From Actinomycetes bacterium (lineage in GTDB: Bacteria > Actinomycetota > Acidimicrobiia > Acidimicrobiales > Ilumatobacteraceae): a DNA stretch of 54,439 nt. How positions within the stretch are numbered: the first letter of the stretch is position 1; the number at the start of each line of letters is the position of its first letter. The stretch covers positions 1 through 54,439 of the forward strand of contig JANXUX010000350.1 in NCBI GenBank assembly GCA_025351965.1, in the 5' to 3' direction. Under the pieces are notes generated by a model, which worked only from the letters and a program-made list of their open reading frames with translations, made no database searches and was not told the DNA's origin. Positions 1-7,936 of the stretch are shown piece after piece. Position numbers and translations under genes: made by a program.

Positions 1-427
1 GGTCGATGTCGTGGATGAAGATCTGGCCGATGCCGGCGCGCCGCTCGGGGAAGCGGTTGCAGAAGTCGACCAGCCACCGGTTGTGGGCGTGCACGCCGGC
101 ACGCCGACGCTCATAGTCCTCGGGCTTGGGCGGGGCGGCGAATAGCACGAAGCTGGGAAAGAACGGCGGGACGGTGTTCGGGAAGATGACCTCGCCGACG
201 ACACCGTCGGCGTCCTGTTGGGTGTTGCGCATCTCGTCGTCCCAGTTGCGGAACCGACGCTGGTCACCGAGGTCGGAGAACGGGTTCTTGTACGTGCCGC
301 GCCAGGCGTCGAACTCGTCGCGCCACTGCGGGTCGAGGAACTCGCGGTACATCGCATGGCTGCCGCCGGCGTGGGTGTCGGACGAGATCACGGTGTAGCG
401 ATCGGACGCCGCAGTGGGGTTGGTCAT
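1..427 (-). CDS. amidohydrolase (amidohydrolase-2 / TIM-barrel metal-dependent hydrolase), 3' part outside window
   Basis: Reading the minus strand from the ATG at 427 gives an open frame to the window edge (142 codons), so the C-terminus is missing. The N-terminus carries the phrase VISSDTHAGG, the first metal-binding D-x-H strand of the amidohydrolase-2 family (PF04909), followed by acidic and aromatic stretches and HDID near the cut. This family contains ACMSD-like decarboxylases and hydrolases acting on ring-derived acids. An acyl-CoA dehydrogenase lies 101 bp upstream on the same strand, so the two may be co-transcribed. The family is fairly clear; the substrate is unknown. Confidence 0.75.
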   Translation of the reverse strand, partial: MTNPTAASDRYTVISSDTHAGGSHAMYREFLDPQWRDEFDAWRGTYKNPFSDLGDQRRFRNWDDEMRNTQQDADGVVGEVIFPNTVPPFFPSFVLFAAPPKPEDYERRRAGVHAHNRWLVDFCNRFPERRAGIGQIFIHDID

Positions 428-528
428 GGCGGAACTCCTCGTGGGGATGGGTCGAGGATCGCGATGGTAGCTTGAACTGGAACCGGAATCTACTTCTGCC
501 GATGTTGCACGGGTCACGCCTGGCGTCG

Positions 529-1746
529 TCAGCGGGGCAGACTGCGGAACGGCACGTTCTTGTCGACGCGGATGTCGCCGGGTAGCCCGAGCACGCGCTC
601 GGACACGATGTTACGCTGCACTTCGTCCGTGCCGCCGCCGAGCTTGCTCGCCCACTGGCTGAGGAAGCCTTGGACCCAGCTGTAGACCTCCATGTCGGCG
701 GGGTCCGAGAGCATCCCGCTCGCACCGGCGATGCCGAGGCTGATGTCCGCGATTGCGGTGAGCTGGCGGGTGTGGGCCAGCTTGAGGACCGAGCTCTCCG
801 GCCCAGCGGCCTCGCCGCGACTGATGGCGGTCTGCACGCGCCAACCGGTGAATTGCAGCAGGCGCATCCGGATGTAGGTGGCCGCGAGCTGCTGGCGCAC
901 GTTCGCGTCGTCACGCCCGCCGAAGCGGTCGGCGAGGCGGAGCAGGTCGTGCACCGGGTTGCTCGCACCCGAGCCGATGAGCGTCCGCTCGCTGACGAGC
1001 GTCGTCATCGTCACGCCCCATCCACGGTTGACCTCGCCGACGACGTTCTCCTTGGGGATCCGTACGTCGGTGAGGAAGACCTCGTTGAAGTGCGCCGAGC
1101 CGGTGATCTGACGCAGCGGGCGGATGTCGATCCCGGGCGAGCGCATGTCGACCAGGAAGTAGGTGATGCCCTGGTGCTTGGGCACATCCGGGTCGGTGCG
1201 CGCGAGCAAGATGCCCCAATCGCTGAAGTGTGCGCTCGACGTCCAGACCTTCTGGCCGTTGACGACCCACTCGTCGCCGTCCAGCTCGGCCTTGGTGCTC
1301 AGCGCGGCGAGGTCGGATCCAGCGCCGGGCTCGGAGAAGAGCTGGCACCAGACCTCGTCGCCGCGGAGCATCGCCGGCAGGAACCGACTGCGCTGGGCGG
1401 GAGTGCCGTGCTGGATCAGCGTCGGGCCGGCCATGCCGATGGCCTGTGCGAACACGCTCGAGGGCACGTCGAACTTGGCCATCTCCTGGGCGAAGATCAT
1501 CGACTGGATCGACGTGCCGCCACGGCCGCCGAACTCCTTCGGCCAGGTGATCCCGGCCCAACCGTTGTCGTAGAGGACGTGCTGCCACGCCTTGGACTCG
1601 CGCACGTGCTGCAGCTCGGCCTCGGCGGAGATCGCAGACATGCCGCTCAGCTCGGCCTCGTCACGCTTGGGTTTGGCATGTGCCGCCAGCCAGTCGTTGG
1701 CCTCTCGGCGGAAGGCAGCTTCTTCTGGTGTGTCGTCGAAGTCCAT
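529..1746 (-). CDS. acyl-CoA dehydrogenase (FadE-type)
   Basis: A 405-aa flavoprotein expected to introduce the alpha,beta double bond into an acyl-CoA in the cytoplasm. Features seen: N-terminal helical domain, EPGAGSDLAAL with GQKVWTSSAH in the middle beta domain (the classic ACAD signature and FAD/substrate region), and a C-terminal helical domain ending in GGGTDEVQRNIVSERVLGLP, typical of the actinobacterial FadE enzymes used for branched, steroid or fatty acids. Length is normal. It is divergent from a TetR gene with 93 bp between starts, the usual arrangement for TetR control of acyl-CoA catabolism. Chain specificity cannot be assigned. Confidence 0.93.
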   Translation of the reverse strand: MDFDDTPEEAAFRREANDWLAAHAKPKRDEAELSGMSAISAEAELQHVRESKAWQHVLYDNGWAGITWPKEFGGRGGTSIQSMIFAQEMAKFDVPSSVFAQAIGMAGPTLIQHGTPAQRSRFLPAMLRGDEVWCQLFSEPGAGSDLAALSTKAELDGDEWVVNGQKVWTSSAHFSDWGILLARTDPDVPKHQGITYFLVDMRSPGIDIRPLRQITGSAHFNEVFLTDVRIPKENVVGEVNRGWGVTMTTLVSERTLIGSGASNPVHDLLRLADRFGGRDDANVRQQLAATYIRMRLLQFTGWRVQTAISRGEAAGPESSVLKLAHTRQLTAIADISLGIAGASGMLSDPADMEVYSWVQGFLSQWASKLGGGTDEVQRNIVSERVLGLPGDIRVDKNVPFRSLPR

Positions 1747-1839
1747 CGGGGGTCAGGGTAACTGCCCCCTCTCCCGCGACCCGAACTAGAGTCTGAGTCC
1801 ATTCGTACGGGGCAGGAGCCAGATGGAACGGTTGCAGCG

Positions 1840-2544
1840 GTGGTGACGGCACGGACGCAGCAGCGGTCGTCGCGCTCCGCGCGCCCGGTTCCCGTCGCCG
1901 ATGGTCCCCCGGATCCCGACTCGCTGATCCCCAGCCAGCGTCTGCGCCGTGACCGCATCGTGCACCAGGCGATGCGCATGCTCGAGCGACGCGAGTACGA
2001 GGAGATCCAGATGCGCGACGTCGCCGAGCGCGCTGACGTCGCGCTCGGCACCGTGTACCGGTACTTCGCGTCGAAGGAGCACCTCTTCGCCGCGGTGCTC
2101 GTCGAGTGGAGTGCATCGCTGAACAGCCGGGTGCAACGCGACCCGCTGACGGGCAACGACATCCCGACCCAGCTCGCCGATCTGGTCCACAGGGTGGTCG
2201 ACGCGTTCGAGCGCCTCCCCCAGTTCTTCCGGCTCCTGGTCGCGCTGGAGAGCACGCCGGACGCGCACGCCCGAGTGCTGTACGACGAGTTCACTTCGCG
2301 CACCAACGACACGTTCAAACAGCCGCTGGGCGACCTCGACCCGGGCGAGGCTGCGGGAATCATCAACGTGTTGATGGCGGTGCTCGGCGCGGTCATGCGC
2401 AGCTGGGCTCGTGGCGCAATGGCACCCGAGGCCGTCGAGGAACGACTGAACAATGCCGTGCGATTGATCTTCTCGCCGGCGCCCAAGGCCCGCCGCCGGG
2501 CGGCGATCAGCCGTCGAAGCGACCCGGATCCGACACCACGGTGA
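1840..2544 (+). CDS. TetR/AcrR family transcriptional regulator
   Basis: A 234-aa protein starting at a GTG (an upstream ATG at 1823 runs into a stop within eight codons). The first 35 residues are a disordered basic tail. A TetR helix-turn-helix follows at about residues 45-90, with DVAERADVALGTVYRYFASKEHLF, which is close in style to KstR-like lipid regulators. The C-terminal half is helical, as expected for a ligand domain. It is divergent from the acyl-CoA dehydrogenase and its last 38 bp overlap the 3' end of the convergent SDR gene. It probably represses the dehydrogenase gene in response to an acyl-CoA; I saw no clear palindrome in the shared intergenic region. Confidence 0.9.
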   Translation: MVTARTQQRSSRSARPVPVADGPPDPDSLIPSQRLRRDRIVHQAMRMLERREYEEIQMRDVAERADVALGTVYRYFASKEHLFAAVLVEWSASLNSRVQRDPLTGNDIPTQLADLVHRVVDAFERLPQFFRLLVALESTPDAHARVLYDEFTSRTNDTFKQPLGDLDPGEAAGIINVLMAVLGAVMRSWARGAMAPEAVEERLNNAVRLIFSPAPKARRRAAISRRSDPDPTPR

Positions 2545-3295
2545 CCTCACGGAGCCAGACCGGCGACGTGAGCGTGAGCAGCACGACTTCGGCTGCCTGC
2601 TCCGCCGTCATCGGTGCACCGGGCCCGTTGTCGTGCACATAGCCGAGTGAGCTCCAGGTCGCGGACAGCTCGATCATCAGCTCGCGATCCCAGTTGTCGG
2701 TGACACCTGTGCCGAGCGCGGACCCGACCCGCACGGTGGCGAAGGCGAGCTCTGGGTGCTCAGCGCGCCAGCCGCGGACCATCTCCTCCAGCGCGGCCTT
2801 GCTCGACGCGTAGACCGACATCCCCGGTAGCGGCCGACCGGTCAAGGACGCCGAGATGAACACGGCGCGTCCGCGTGACGCCTTCAGATGCGCCAGTGCA
2901 GCCCGGCAGACCAGCGACGCGCCGAACACGTTCGTCTCGAACGTGTCCCGCCAAGCATCGAAGTCGGCGTCGGCGAGGCGGACCAGCTTGTCGACCGCCG
3001 TCGAGTAGACGATGTCGTCGAGCCCCCCGAACGCGTCGACCACTTCGGCAACGGCCTGCTCGCACGATTCAGGATCGCGCACATCGAGGACCAGGCCGAT
3101 GCTGCCATGGCCGGCCGCAGTGGCGGCCTCCTGGACCAGGCTCGCCCGCCGAGCCGCGAACGCGACCGTGGCTCCGTGGCTGGCGGCCAACAGGCCGAGA
3201 TGGCGGCCGATCCCCGACGACGCACCGACGACGAGGATCCGTCGCCCTTCGAGTTCACGTGACGGCACGGCGCTGGACATGGCGACCCCTCTCAT
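2507..3295 (-). CDS. short-chain dehydrogenase/reductase (SDR)
   Basis: A classical SDR of 262 aa. It has the GASSGIG nucleotide loop near residue 25, a basic AARR after beta-2 that suggests NADP preference, the ISAS serine near residue 150, and the YASSK catalytic Tyr/Lys pair. The start may instead be the Met at residue 6 (MSSAV). The gene is convergent with, and overlaps by 38 bp, the TetR gene. The upstream 298 bp hold two structured repeats shared with the divergent ATP-grasp gene. The substrate is unknown. Confidence 0.92.
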   Translation of the reverse strand: MRGVAMSSAVPSRELEGRRILVVGASSGIGRHLGLLAASHGATVAFAARRASLVQEAATAAGHGSIGLVLDVRDPESCEQAVAEVVDAFGGLDDIVYSTAVDKLVRLADADFDAWRDTFETNVFGASLVCRAALAHLKASRGRAVFISASLTGRPLPGMSVYASSKAALEEMVRGWRAEHPELAFATVRVGSALGTGVTDNWDRELMIELSATWSSLGYVHDNGPGAPMTAEQAAEVVLLTLTSPVWLREVTVVSDPGRFDG

Positions 3296-3370
3296 GGCGT
3301 TGCCCGCCCACCCTCGCGCAGCCCGCCGACGTCCGACGAGCCGCCCGGGCGTGCGTCGATCCGCACGCCA

Positions 3371-3417
3371 CCGTCAGCACGTTCGGCGGTATTATCCGGG
3401 CTGTGAGCTGACGGCCG
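3371..3417. repeat. structured 47-bp repeat, copy A
   Basis: The outer 16 bases on each side are identical to copy B 163 bp away. The ends form an inverted repeat (CCGTCAGC pairing with GCTGACGG), and the variable centre can form a short inner stem (CGG-TATTAT-CCG). It lies in the divergent region between the SDR and ATP-grasp genes. Conserved flanks around a centre that differs in sequence but still pairs suggest selection on a hairpin or on a dyadic protein site. Not assigned to a known family. Confidence 0.7.
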
Positions 3418-3533
3418 GGCGCGCCCGGACGCGCAAACCGCGCCCACGGGTTGCGTTCGAGATGCATTGGCGCTCACAATCAAACCGCGGGCGCGATGTG
3501 CGCGGCGAACGACGGGGCTGCAGCCGCTCGCTG

Positions 3534-3580
3534 CCGTCAGCACGTTCGGGGGTGTTTCACCCGTTGTGAGCTGACGGCCG
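3534..3580. repeat. structured 47-bp repeat, copy B
   Basis: Second copy of the element, with the same 16-base flanks and CCGTCAGC/GCTGACGG arms. Here the centre forms a perfect inner stem, GGGTG-TTT-CACCC, while copy A has a different paired centre. It ends 13 bp before the start codon of the ATP-grasp gene, so it would lie in that gene's leader or promoter. The remaining bases of the 3296-3593 intergenic region hold no convincing gene. Confidence 0.7.
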
Positions 3581-3593
3581 CTAGACACTGGGG

Positions 3594-4439
3594 ATGTCGT
3601 CGCCTCGGGTGCTCTACGTCACCGACCTCGCCTACGTCGCCAACGGCCGCGTCTACCGCGACGAAGACCTGATGCTCAGCGCACGCCTCGGGGCACACCT
3701 CGACCTCGCGCTCTGCAGCCCGCTCGCTGCGGAGTCGCTGATGGCGGGCTTCGACGTCGTGGTGGTCCGCAACAGCGGGCCGGTGATCCACTACCGCGAG
3801 ACCTACGACTCGTTCCGAGCCGCGGCGATCGCGAGTGGGATCCCGGTCTTCACCGAGCTGAGCGGACGGGCGGACATGATCGGCAAGCAGTACCTGGTCG
3901 ACCTCTCCCGTGCAGGCGCCGCGGTGATCCCGACCGTGGACCGCGCCGCTGATCTCGGCCTCCTGCCACCGATGGGCCTCTTCGTGGTCAAGCCCAAGCT
4001 CGGTTCCGACTCGATCGGCATGCGGACCGTCGGCGCAACGGATCTGGCGTCGCTCGACCTCGACGGTTCGATGCTCGTGCAGCCGACCATCGACTTCGTC
4101 CACGAGGTGTCGTTCGTATTCGTCGACCACGAGTTCCACTACGCGTTGCACGCACCGGATCCGTTGCGGCGCTGGGAGCTGCAACCCTTCGCACCGTCGG
4201 AGGACGACCTGGCCTTCGCCCGGTACTTCATCGAGTGGAACACGATCGATCACGGCGTCCAGCGCGTCGATGCCTGTCGCCTGCGCGACGGCACGCTGCT
4301 GCTGATGGAGCTCGAAGACCTCAACCCGTACCTGTCACTCGATGTCGTCGACGCCTCAACGGTGGCCCGGTTCGTCGACGCCATGGAGCGCTCGATCATC
4401 GCGCTCGCCAGCGCAGGTCAGGGGCGAGCGGTCTCGTAG
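3594..4439 (+). CDS. ATP-grasp family protein, function unknown
   Basis: A 281-aa protein with the layout of a small ATP-grasp ligase. There is an N-terminal Rossmann-like part (RVLYVTDLAYV, then VVVVRNSGP), a central ATP-binding strand and loop, VVKPKLGSDSIGMR (residues about 139-152), and a C-terminal metal-binding strand, LLLMELEDLNPYLSLD, with the E-x-N type residues of RimK or glutathione synthetase folds. It probably joins an acid to an amine or thiol using ATP, but the acceptor is unknown. It stands alone, with two structured repeats upstream and a 22-bp convergent overlap with the winged-helix gene. Confidence 0.72.
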   Translation: MSSPRVLYVTDLAYVANGRVYRDEDLMLSARLGAHLDLALCSPLAAESLMAGFDVVVVRNSGPVIHYRETYDSFRAAAIASGIPVFTELSGRADMIGKQYLVDLSRAGAAVIPTVDRAADLGLLPPMGLFVVKPKLGSDSIGMRTVGATDLASLDLDGSMLVQPTIDFVHEVSFVFVDHEFHYALHAPDPLRRWELQPFAPSEDDLAFARYFIEWNTIDHGVQRVDACRLRDGTLLLMELEDLNPYLSLDVVDASTVARFVDAMERSIIALASAGQGRAVS

Positions 4440-5011
4440 CGGATCGGGGCGCGGCCGCGGCCGTTGTGCTGCGGATCCGGGCCGAGCCGCCGGACGGTGC
4501 CGTCCGCGACGAGCTGATCGACCGCCTTGCGCACCGTCATCGGGCTCCCCCCGACGGAATCGGCGATGTCGGTGAGCACGAATGGCTCGGTGAGGGTGCG
4601 GACGTGGGCGGAGATCTCGGGGACGGACACGCCGGCCGACTTGGCGCGCGGCGTTGACGTTGTCGATGCCCGGGCCGACGCCCGATTGCCGGTGATGCCG
4701 GCTTCACGGAGGACCTCGGGTGGCACGCCGAGACGGATCCATGAGGCTGCGCTGATCTCGTTCGCGTCGCCCCAGCTCTTGGCGTGAGCGAGGAACGCCT
4801 GACGTACCGATGCGCTGTCGCCGGCGCGCAGGTTCTCGACCCGACTCAGCGCCTTGAGCTTCTCGATGACGTCGGTGGTCTGGCGTACGGTCTGCTCGGC
4901 GGCGTCGATCGCGGCCGTGTCGACGATGCTGTTCGGGTCACCCAACCACTGCAGGTACCGCCGGATCGCGAGTTCGGCCTGGTCGCCGTTGGGCAGGGAG
5001 GTGTCGGACAT
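4418..5011 (-). CDS. winged-helix DNA-binding domain protein
   Basis: A 197-aa protein. I start it at the ATG at 5011 (MSDTSLPNGD); the open frame continues upstream, but only as the antisense of the NDH-2 gene. The N-terminal 110 residues are helical and acidic with no recognised domain. A linker rich in Ser, Thr, Ala and Arg follows. The last 70 residues form a winged helix (VLTDIADSVGGSPMTVRKAV with wing residues GRGRAPIRYE), like MarR or GntR modules that read start-site DNA. It is divergent from NDH-2 with 57 bp between starts, so it may regulate NDH-2 or itself. Confidence 0.7.
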   Translation of the reverse strand: MSDTSLPNGDQAELAIRRYLQWLGDPNSIVDTAAIDAAEQTVRQTTDVIEKLKALSRVENLRAGDSASVRQAFLAHAKSWGDANEISAASWIRLGVPPEVLREAGITGNRASARASTTSTPRAKSAGVSVPEISAHVRTLTEPFVLTDIADSVGGSPMTVRKAVDQLVADGTVRRLGPDPQHNGRGRAPIRYETARP

Positions 5012-5068
5012 GGAGGGGAAGGCTACCTGCGCTGGTCGCGCGCCCCGGCGGACCCGTAGGTTGGCCGG

Positions 5069-6340
5069 ATGCAGCAGCGCCATCGCGTGGTCGTCATCGG
5101 AGCCGGGTTCGGTGGCCTCGCCGTCGCGAGGGGATTGCGCGACGAGCGGATCGAAATCGTCGTGGTCGATGCCAACAACTTCCACACCTTCCAGCCGTTG
5201 CTGTACCAGGTCGCCACCGCCGGGCTCGGCGGTGATGAAATCGCCTACGCCGTACGCGGCATCTTCCGCCGACAGCGCAACGTCACGTTCCGGATGGCGC
5301 GTGTGACGGCGATCGACATCGCCACTCGCACGGTCGAGCTGAGCGCCGGGCCACCGCTCGCGTACGACACACTGATCGTCGCAGCCGGAGCGGTGAGCAA
5401 CTCCTTCGGCACGCCCGGCGTCGACGATCACGCCTTCACCCTGAAGTCGTTGGAGGACTCCGTCGCCCTGCGCAACCACGTGCTCGGCACGTTCGAGGCG
5501 GTCGCTGCCGACCCCACAACCGCCTCGGGCTCGGCACTGAGTGTCGTGGTGTGCGGTGGAGGCCCGACCGGCGTCGAGCTGGCCGGTGGGCTGATGGAAC
5601 TGTTCGACCACGTCCTCGCCAAGGACTTCCCTCGCATCGACATCGGCACAGCACGGGTCGTGCTGGTCGAGGCTGCCGACCGGCTGCTCGCCACCTTTGC
5701 ACCGAAGAGCGGTGCGCGAGCAGAGCGCACGCTGACCCGTCGAGGTGTCGAGGTGATCACCGGTGCCGGCGTGCACAGCGTGGACGCGACGTCGGTCCTG
5801 CTCACCGACGGTCGGCGGATCGAGGCCGGCACGGTCGTGTGGACCGCCGGTGTGCGCGCCAATCCTCTGGCGGCGATGCTCGGCATGCCCCTCGGACGCG
5901 GTCAGCGCATCGTGGTCGGCCCCGATCTGGCGGTGCCCGGTCACCCCGAGGTCTTCGCGATCGGTGACATCGCAGTGGATGCGGACACACCGCTGCCGCA
6001 GGTCGCCCAACCGGCGATCCAGGGTGGACGGCATGTCGCCGCCCAGATCGTCCGTCGGCTCGACGGGCGCGCGACCGAGCCATTCCGCTACCACGACAAG
6101 GGCTCGGTGGCCACGATCGGACGCCACGACGCCGTCGCCGAGCTGTCCAACGGTTTCCGCCTGTCCGGCACGCTCGGCTGGTTGGCGTGGCTCGGCCTGC
6201 ACATCCTCTACCTGATGGGCTTTCGCAACCGGGTCAACGTGGTCGTCAACTGGACCTGGAACTACTTCACCTACGACCGCGCAGCGCGGCTGCTGACCGA
6301 GGCCGACGTCGACCCCGGGCCGGGCGACGAAGCCGAATGA
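5069..6340 (+). CDS. ndh: type II NADH:quinone oxidoreductase (NDH-2)
   Basis: A 423-aa two-dinucleotide-binding flavoprotein. The FAD motif VVVIGAGFGG is at the N-terminus, the NADH motif VVVCGGGPTGVE near residue 165, and the second FAD contact FAIGDIA near residue 300. The quinone-site region AQPAIQGGRHVA follows, then a C-terminal amphipathic tail with WTWNYFTYDRAARLL that would hold it on the inner membrane face. NDH-2 passes electrons from NADH to quinone without pumping protons. Its stop overlaps the next start (ATGA), so the DUF2520 gene is translationally coupled. Confidence 0.92.
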   Translation: MQQRHRVVVIGAGFGGLAVARGLRDERIEIVVVDANNFHTFQPLLYQVATAGLGGDEIAYAVRGIFRRQRNVTFRMARVTAIDIATRTVELSAGPPLAYDTLIVAAGAVSNSFGTPGVDDHAFTLKSLEDSVALRNHVLGTFEAVAADPTTASGSALSVVVCGGGPTGVELAGGLMELFDHVLAKDFPRIDIGTARVVLVEAADRLLATFAPKSGARAERTLTRRGVEVITGAGVHSVDATSVLLTDGRRIEAGTVVWTAGVRANPLAAMLGMPLGRGQRIVVGPDLAVPGHPEVFAIGDIAVDADTPLPQVAQPAIQGGRHVAAQIVRRLDGRATEPFRYHDKGSVATIGRHDAVAELSNGFRLSGTLGWLAWLGLHILYLMGFRNRVNVVVNWTWNYFTYDRAARLLTEADVDPGPGDEAE

Positions 6341-7101
6341 CCGAACGGGATCTCATCGATCCCAGGGCGCTCGGCCGGATCGCGATCGCCGGCAGTGGCC
6401 GGCTCGGGCGCGCGTTGGCCACGGCGCTCGGGCCGCTCGCGGACACGAGCGGACCGTTCCGCCGAGGATTCGACGGTATGGGGTTCGACGTCGTGATCCT
6501 CGCGGTCCCCGATGCCAAGATCGCGACCGCAGCGGCGGCCATCACCGCGGGGCCGATCGTCGGGCACTGCGCCGGGTCGCTCGGCGTGGACGTGCTCGGC
6601 GCTCACGAGGCGTTCGCGTTGCATCCGCTGATGACCGTCACCGCCGACGGCGCGTCGTTCGTCGGCGCCGGCGCTGCCATCGCCGGCAACACCGACCGTT
6701 CCCTGGCCGTGGCGCGGTCGTTGGCCGCTGCGCTCGGCATGCACGCGCTGGAGATCCGTGACGAGGATCGGGCGGCCTACCACGCCGCTGCGTCGATCGC
6801 GTCGAACTTCCTCGTCTCCCTCGAGGACGCAGCCGAGACACTGCTCGTGTCCGCCGGCGGTGACCGGGCGATGCTCGTCCCGCTCGTGCGCGCCGCCGTC
6901 GAGAACTGGGCCGCGCTCGGTGGGCCGGCGGCGCTGACCGGGCCGATCGCCCGCGGTGATCATGCCACCGTGCAACGCCAGCGCGATGCCGTTGCGGAGC
7001 GCAGACCGGAGCTGCTCGCGCTGTTCGATGCGCTCGCCGAGCACACCCGCGCCATGGCCGCGCGACGCCCGGTCGCAGCCCCGGTCCGCCGGCAGCCTTA
7101 G
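6337..7101 (+). CDS. Rossmann-like and DUF2520 domain protein
   Basis: A 254-aa protein beginning at the ATG that overlaps the NDH-2 stop. The N-terminus has a Rossmann loop (IAGSGRLGRALATAL), and the C-terminus is helical with the DUF2520 signature region (AFALHPLMT, then YHAAASIASNFLVSL). This architecture resembles NADP-dependent dehydrogenases of the 6-phosphogluconate/F420-NADP class and is often found beside panC in actinobacteria, but no pan gene is here. It is convergent with the MBL-fold gene, overlapping by 4 bp. The reaction is unknown. Confidence 0.85.
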   Translation: MTERDLIDPRALGRIAIAGSGRLGRALATALGPLADTSGPFRRGFDGMGFDVVILAVPDAKIATAAAAITAGPIVGHCAGSLGVDVLGAHEAFALHPLMTVTADGASFVGAGAAIAGNTDRSLAVARSLAAALGMHALEIRDEDRAAYHAAASIASNFLVSLEDAAETLLVSAGGDRAMLVPLVRAAVENWAALGGPAALTGPIARGDHATVQRQRDAVAERRPELLALFDALAEHTRAMAARRPVAAPVRRQP

Positions 7102-7883
7102 GACCGCCGGTCGAGATAGTCGCGGGCGATCTCGCGCAGGCGGTCGCGACCGAAACTGGGATCGTGGCCAGCGTGCACGACGTTCACGGGCAGGGTCAGC
7201 AGCCGCTCCATCGTGCGGCAGTAGTCGCCGATGTCGGACTCGGGCAGTTCGTCGAGCAAGGCGTCGTCGTAGACAGCGTCGCCCGAGAAGAGCGTGCCCG
7301 TGGCGGCTTCCCACAGACCAATCGAGCCGGGCGAGTGACCGGGCAGGTGCAGCACCTCGAACGAGCGGTCACCGATGTCGACGACGTCGCCCTCGTCGAC
7401 GAGCCGGGTCACCCGCGCCGGAAGCTGCCGATAGGTCTCGGTCACGAATCCCTGCGGCAGGGCCGTCACGAACCAGCGGTCCTGCAACGCATACCCCATC
7501 CGGCGCAGATCTGCGAGCGTCTCCTCACCCCACGCCGCGACCGGGTCGAGCGTCCGCAGCGGCGGATCAGCCAGCAGCGCTGATTCGAGCGGGTGGACCA
7601 GACAGTCGGCGAACTCGTGGTGGTTTCCGATGTGATCGTCGTGGCCGTGGGTTGCAACGGCGGTCACGGGACCGCCGAAGAGATCGGTGGCGGCATCGAC
7701 GAGGCTGACCAGGCCCATGCCCGTGTCGACCACGAGCGAACGGTGTCGACCGCGCACGTGCCAGATGTTGCAGCGCATCAGGGGCACGACGTGGGGCTCC
7801 CACAGGAGTGTGATCGCGTCGTCCACCCGCCGACGCTCGAACCATGTCTCGACACGCGGCAGTGACTCGATGCCCTCGTCCAT
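7098..7883 (-). CDS. MBL-fold metallo-hydrolase
   Basis: A 261-aa protein from the ATG at 7883 (MDEGIESL); the open frame upstream runs into the promoter side of the divergent oxidoreductase. The dizinc motif HGHDDH is visible near residue 100, followed by LHLPGHSPGS and SGDAVYDDAL, which supply the next metal ligands, and HAGHDPSF at the C-terminus. This is the glyoxalase II/lactonase branch of the superfamily. It lies 53 bp from the divergent F420-type oxidoreductase. The substrate is probably a thioester or lactone, but this is not fixed by sequence. Confidence 0.88.
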   Translation of the reverse strand: MDEGIESLPRVETWFERRRVDDAITLLWEPHVVPLMRCNIWHVRGRHRSLVVDTGMGLVSLVDAATDLFGGPVTAVATHGHDDHIGNHHEFADCLVHPLESALLADPPLRTLDPVAAWGEETLADLRRMGYALQDRWFVTALPQGFVTETYRQLPARVTRLVDEGDVVDIGDRSFEVLHLPGHSPGSIGLWEAATGTLFSGDAVYDDALLDELPESDIGDYCRTMERLLTLPVNVVHAGHDPSFGRDRLREIARDYLDRRS

Positions 7884-7936
7884 CCCCCGAGCCTGCCAGA
7901 TCCGGCCTGCCAGAGCGGCCGCACTACCGTGACGTG

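Noticed and set aside
1747-1839. KstR-like operator between the acyl-CoA dehydrogenase and TetR genes
   Set aside because: No AAC-n4-GTT type palindrome; only weak, imperfect repeats were seen.
3371-3580. CRISPR array
   Set aside because: Only two copies, 116 bp apart, with variable centres inside the repeat; no regular spacers and no cas genes.
4418-6202. A 594-codon open frame on the minus strand
   Set aside because: Only the last 197 codons, from the ATG at 5011, are protein-like. The upstream part is antisense to NDH-2.
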